Assembly: GCA_045599585.1 (NCBI GenBank)
Contig: JAZRWH010000024.1
Span: 51,555-115,554, forward strand
Source of the DNA: RGIG464 sp045599585
GTDB taxonomy: Bacteria; Myxococcota_A; Bradymonadia; UBA4248
DNA length: 64,000 nt
Reading direction: 5' to 3'
A program made the position numbers and the translations under genes. Under the pieces are notes generated by a model. That model was not told where the DNA came from. It made no database searches and worked only from the letters and a program-made list of their open reading frames with translations. Each line of letters opens with the position of its first letter. Position 1 is the first letter of the stretch. Below are positions 60,526-64,000 of this stretch, piece by piece.

Positions 60526-63363
60526 ATGAAAAAACATAGTTGTTACTTTGTTTCACTTTTGTCTGCTATTCTCCTGCATAGTTGTACGTGGGATGCTTCT
60601 GTGTACGACGAATATATCGATCCCAACGGTCAACTCGCTAAATGTCCTGGCTTCTGTGAACACGATCGAGTCATTACTGACGCGAACGAATGTACCAATG
60701 TCGGAGGTGAATGGATTAGCGAAATCAACTATTGCGAAATAGCTGATATCTTTTGGACCCCTGAACTATGCCATAGTTTTGGTGGAACTTGGTATGGTCG
60801 AAAAGGAACAGACTTAGGAAACGGCCGTTATATTCTAGTTCGCAACAAAGATCCCGAAGTGATGTCCCCCGCTTCAGATGAAATCGAGTATATTTGCGGC
60901 TCTTACGACTACGTAACTGATACAAAAAATCCAGCCAACACCTGCGATGAAAGCGAAATACAAACACTTCGTCACCTACAAAGAGTGGGACTGTGTACAG
61001 CTCAGGCGAATCACTGCGTACTGATCAAGACTTCGGCTACGCCCTTGGACGATTCTGCAGTCTTTGAACCTGGAAGCAATGAAAAAACAAACGAATATCT
61101 TGCTATTTGCAGCCAATGCGATTCTGGGCAGGCATCCTGTTCCATCGACGGAACAAGCAAAAATACAAAATGCGTCGACATTTTATCTTCCAACGACCAC
61201 TGCGGTAGCTGTTTAAACAAATGTGATACAAAATCTCAGCAATGTCGCGGCGGCGTCTGCGTTGATGTTGGTCAGTGTATCGATGGCGAATTGTGCGACG
61301 ATGGCACATGTATTAACCCAAGCAGCATTCAAACCTGTGGATTTAAAACCTGCGAAGAATACAACAATTGGAAAGATTCTTCTCCCCAAGACAAGACACA
61401 AAGACCTTATCTCGCTTGTCCGCTTAATGCCGAATGCGTAATGAGCGAAATTACACAGAATTATCAATGTACCTGCCCCTATCCAGAAGATATAGTATTA
61501 TATAGAGAAGCAGATAATAGTTATCAATGCCTCTCACCAAGTAACCCACTCTCCTGCGGCGCAAAAGCCTACAATAATGGGAATGAGCCCGGCATAATCT
61601 GCAGTGGTGATCAACAATGTATTAAAGAAAACAATCAATACATTTGCAAACAACTATGTGAAGACGGATTCGTCTTTTGCAGCGATGTTAATTCTCCAAC
61701 GGGTCAAGCGGGGAATTGTGTAAAAAAACTTAGTGATGAATACTGTGGTGCCACGCCAGACCCTAATAATAACAACGTTTGTGGAACTTCCATCCACGCC
61801 TGTGACCCTAACCAGAATATGGTGTGCGGCAATGATTTTCAATGTCAATGCAAAGATGGACTCGTAAACTGCGACGGTAAGTGCATTGATCCTAATACAA
61901 ATAATGATTTCTGTGGTGCTTTCGGATCCTGTTCTTCAACAGACGCACTTGCTGGCAAACAATGTAATACTACGTTAGAACACTGCGCAAATGGTTCTTG
62001 TGTTTGCAATAGCGGTTATGTTCGCTGCGGTACCGAATGTATTGATCCCAAAACAAATCCTCAGTACTGCGGTGTAAATAACGATTGTTCGTATGAATTC
62101 AAAGACAAACCCGCCGAACAAAATAAGGATTCACTTAAAGGTGATTGCAGCAAATACAATGGCATTACATTAGATTCACATGCTGTTTGCAAACTTGAAT
62201 CTGGCTCCGCAAATTGCAAATGCGAAAACGACAAATATGAACTTGCAAAGATTGATCGTTACGGAACGGGAGCAACGTGGCAATGCGTAGATCCCAAAAC
62301 AGATCCCATGTATTGCGAGTCTTGTATAAGCGGTAATAAAGAAAACTGTAAAACCAATACGAATGCTTGTATATCAGGTTATCAATGCAGTGCAGGAAAG
62401 TGTGTTGCTTCAAACTGTAACGCTCCAAAAGTACAGTGCGGCGATATGTGTGTCGATAAAAATACATTCCACGTCAACGATACATGTACTGCTTGCGCCT
62501 CAGACTATTGTGCGGAAAATGGTCAAGTTGCAAGCGGATGTTTTTTGAACACCAAGACCGATGTCAATAACTGTGGCAGCTGTGGTAACCAATGTCCTAC
62601 AGGCGCTGCGTGCGTTGACGGAAAATGCACGTGCCCAACAGGCTCTCAAGAATGTAATAAAGATGGACAAAAGGAATGTATCAATCTCGAAGTTATGCAT
62701 TACAGCAATTGCTATACCTGCAAAGATGGTTGGGTTGACGCTGACAACAAATCGTACAATGGCTGCGAAACCAATATCGCACACGATCCCGATAATTGCG
62801 GTCTAGTAGGCAACAAATGTTATAACAACACTTTTTACCAAAACGTTGCCCGAGCCTGCGCCGATGGACAGTGTTTGTTTACCTGCAAAGCTGGTTATGC
62901 AACCTGTAAAACTAACTCAAACGGATGTGAGACGGATATCCAAACGGATGTCAAACACTGCGGCTCCTGTACAGAAGACTGTACACGTTATGACTACAGC
63001 AAAAATTGTAATCACGGCGAATGTTGTTCAAAAGACAAAGCAAGTTATCTCACGACCTGCTGTGATGGATTATATAACATTAAAGAAGGTAACAATTATT
63101 CCTGCAAAGCCAACAACACATCCAAAGGCTGTATTTACAGAGGAACGGGCAGTATCGTGAATCGTAACACAACTTGCTGCGGTGATTCAAAGCTTTGGAA
63201 AGACAAGAACAACAATACTTATCTATGTTCGCCAGACACTCAATCCGCTGAATGGTGCGTATCAAGAGGCACTGTTTCAAATAGCTCAAGTTGTTGTACA
63301 GACAGTACTGCTACGCGTAATGGCAATAGCTATAGCTATAATTATACGTGTACACCTAATTAA
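60526..63363 (+). CDS. Large Cys-rich lipoprotein
   Basis: The 945-aa product has a signal ending LHSC (Cys 20) and then about 900 residues unusually rich in Cys. Repeated motifs such as NCGSCGNQC, CVDGKCTCPTG and CIDPNTN recall EGF-like and myxobacterial Cys-rich surface proteins. It is probably heavily disulfide-bonded and adhesive, anchored to the outer face of a membrane. No enzymatic motif is seen. The ATG is preceded by TTGAGG. A terminator follows. Confidence 0.82.
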   Translation: MKKHSCYFVSLLSAILLHSCTWDASVYDEYIDPNGQLAKCPGFCEHDRVITDANECTNVGGEWISEINYCEIADIFWTPELCHSFGGTWYGRKGTDLGNGRYILVRNKDPEVMSPASDEIEYICGSYDYVTDTKNPANTCDESEIQTLRHLQRVGLCTAQANHCVLIKTSATPLDDSAVFEPGSNEKTNEYLAICSQCDSGQASCSIDGTSKNTKCVDILSSNDHCGSCLNKCDTKSQQCRGGVCVDVGQCIDGELCDDGTCINPSSIQTCGFKTCEEYNNWKDSSPQDKTQRPYLACPLNAECVMSEITQNYQCTCPYPEDIVLYREADNSYQCLSPSNPLSCGAKAYNNGNEPGIICSGDQQCIKENNQYICKQLCEDGFVFCSDVNSPTGQAGNCVKKLSDEYCGATPDPNNNNVCGTSIHACDPNQNMVCGNDFQCQCKDGLVNCDGKCIDPNTNNDFCGAFGSCSSTDALAGKQCNTTLEHCANGSCVCNSGYVRCGTECIDPKTNPQYCGVNNDCSYEFKDKPAEQNKDSLKGDCSKYNGITLDSHAVCKLESGSANCKCENDKYELAKIDRYGTGATWQCVDPKTDPMYCESCISGNKENCKTNTNACISGYQCSAGKCVASNCNAPKVQCGDMCVDKNTFHVNDTCTACASDYCAENGQVASGCFLNTKTDVNNCGSCGNQCPTGAACVDGKCTCPTGSQECNKDGQKECINLEVMHYSNCYTCKDGWVDADNKSYNGCETNIAHDPDNCGLVGNKCYNNTFYQNVARACADGQCLFTCKAGYATCKTNSNGCETDIQTDVKHCGSCTEDCTRYDYSKNCNHGECCSKDKASYLTTCCDGLYNIKEGNNYSCKANNTSKGCIYRGTGSIVNRNTTCCGDSKLWKDKNNNTYLCSPDTQSAEWCVSRGTVSNSSSCCTDSTATRNGNSYSYNYTCTPN

Positions 63364-63407
63364 ATAACTTTTTCGCTATTCCCTAAGACAGAATACTTTC
63401 TGTTAAA

Positions 63408-63448
63408 ACAAGAGCAGGCCTTCAGAGACCTGCTCTTGCTCGTTTTTG
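63408..63448 (+). terminator. Terminator for the Cys-rich lipoprotein gene
   Basis: CAAGAGCAGG and CCTGCTCTTG form a 10-bp perfect stem with a 10-nt loop, followed by CTCGTTTTT. Confidence 0.88.
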
Positions 63449-63475
63449 GGCCGTCTGCAGGACAGAATAAAGATG

Positions 63476-63742
63476 ACTGCTGTCCCACGAAGTTTTCATA
63501 GAATACTCTGATAACTCTACTGTAGCTTTGTTTTATCGATATAGTCGTCTCTAAGCATGAAAAAGACTTAAGATTACTGTTAAATCGCCTGCGTCGCGAA
63601 GCCGAAGGCAAGCAGCGGGCGCATTTCGTTACCGTTAATGAAACTTTGTTGTGGGACAGAAGTGAGATGAAATAAAGAATAAATTTCTATAACAAATGCA
63701 TTTCATTGCAGTTAATAAAACTTTGTTGTGGGACAGCAATGA
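63476..63742. repeat. MITE-like element, family M, copy 4 (composite)
   Basis: It begins ACTGCTGTCCCAC like copy 2 and shares about 140 bp with it. It has an internal GTGGGACAGA at 63651 and ends GTGGGACAGCAATGA at 63742. So two right ends follow one left end, suggesting insertion of one element beside or into another. Confidence 0.75.
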
Positions 63743-63963
63743 TTCAAAATGTCGTTTTTACGCACCCTTGACTTAATTCTCTTCCCTCATCATGCATCTT
63801 AGAATATACATGATTAAGGCTTTGGTAAGTCTATTTAACAACTAGATTGTCCACTTAGGAAGATAGCGTCCACACGAGTTCGCAAAATCGAAAAAACTAA
63901 AAAAGCCATTGGAATTCCGGTAAGATGAATTTGCTGAAACTCTCATCGAGACAGGAGGAACCA

Positions 63964-64000
63964 ATGGCGAGAGTAATAAATAGGACAGAACTTCTTGAAT
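63964..64000 (+). CDS. Start of a further gene (partial)
   Basis: ATG at 63964 reads MARVINRTELLE and runs off the window. AGGAGG lies about four bases upstream. Too little is visible to name a family. Confidence 0.55.
   Translation, partial: MARVINRTELLE

Larger units (their letters stand above)
63364..63963. other. 600-bp intergenic region before the last gene
   Basis: It holds a terminator, the MITE-like copy 4 (63476-63742) and about 220 bp without recognisable features. AGGAGG at about 63955 is the ribosome site of the last ORF. Confidence 0.5.

Overview
The window reads as a chromosome segment of a moderately AT-leaning member of the Myxococcota (old Deltaproteobacteria), perhaps a Bradymonadia-like or host-associated lineage. 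The evidence is the gene content. There are several lipoproteins with Cys-rich CGNG...GEECDDGN repeats, an IgGFc-binding-like lipoprotein, and a zinc-ribbon/GYF/AgmX-type protein. There is also a Ser/Thr kinase with a long disordered tail, a DUF4388/J-like/TPR protein, and a serine protease ending in a MYXO-CTERM-like TM-RRRK tail. The taxonomic placement is inference. No rRNA, tRNA or CRISPR array was found.

Region 1 (1-4.0 kb) is a mobile, phage- or plasmid-like module. Minus-strand genes encode a PD-(D/E)XK nuclease, tiny ORFs, a VRR-NUC nuclease and a deoxynucleoside kinase. A plus-strand HigBA-like toxin-antitoxin pair lies between them. The gap holds an origin-like array: eleven exact 11-bp repeats, two opposed DnaA boxes and a 22-bp perfect palindrome. 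Region 2 (4-9.9 kb) has two small hypothetical genes, a long-chain acyl-CoA ligase and a transglutaminase-like exported protein with a disrupted signal peptide. Region 3 (9.9-31.2 kb, almost all minus strand) carries large envelope and signalling proteins: IgGFc-like lipoprotein, receiver-like/DUF4388/TPR protein, giant TPR membrane protein, zinc metalloprotease lipoprotein, Ser/Thr kinase, GYF/AgmX protein, small secreted protein and a PP2C phosphatase with a signal peptide.

Region 4 (31.2-43.1 kb) has a YrdC-like protein, a Cys-rich lipoprotein, and a nucleotide-sugar locus (epimerase, 4,6-dehydratase, aminotransferase). Next to it are two type IV pilin-like genes and an operon of DUF2971 protein, GNAT and ATP-grasp enzyme. 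Region 5 (43.4-50.2 kb, plus strand) has an esterase lipoprotein, a trypsin-like protease, an acidic lipoprotein and a DUF362/ferredoxin protein. Region 6 (50.4-55.1 kb) is a run of three paralogous zinc-ribbon/two-TM/PH-like proteins. One carries a C-terminal FG-rich tail and one is an internal duplication. Region 7 (55.5-64 kb) has class II aldolase, an exported helical-repeat protein, an unknown basic protein, a GIDE-like membrane protein, a Cys-rich lipoprotein and the start of one more gene.

The most striking non-coding signal is a set of structured intergenic repeats. (i) Seven copies of a GGGGGAAGTCTCCCCC-plus-stem element show compensatory changes in the stem. (ii) At least seven hairpins share an internal loop GTATTGA/GAAAA while their stems differ. 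(iii) Many hairpins share a TAT/ATA step next to a bulged C, including five in a row at 48.5-48.7 kb. (iv) There is a MITE-like family with TGCTGTCCCAC termini. Together these suggest actively spreading hairpin elements, some reused as terminators.
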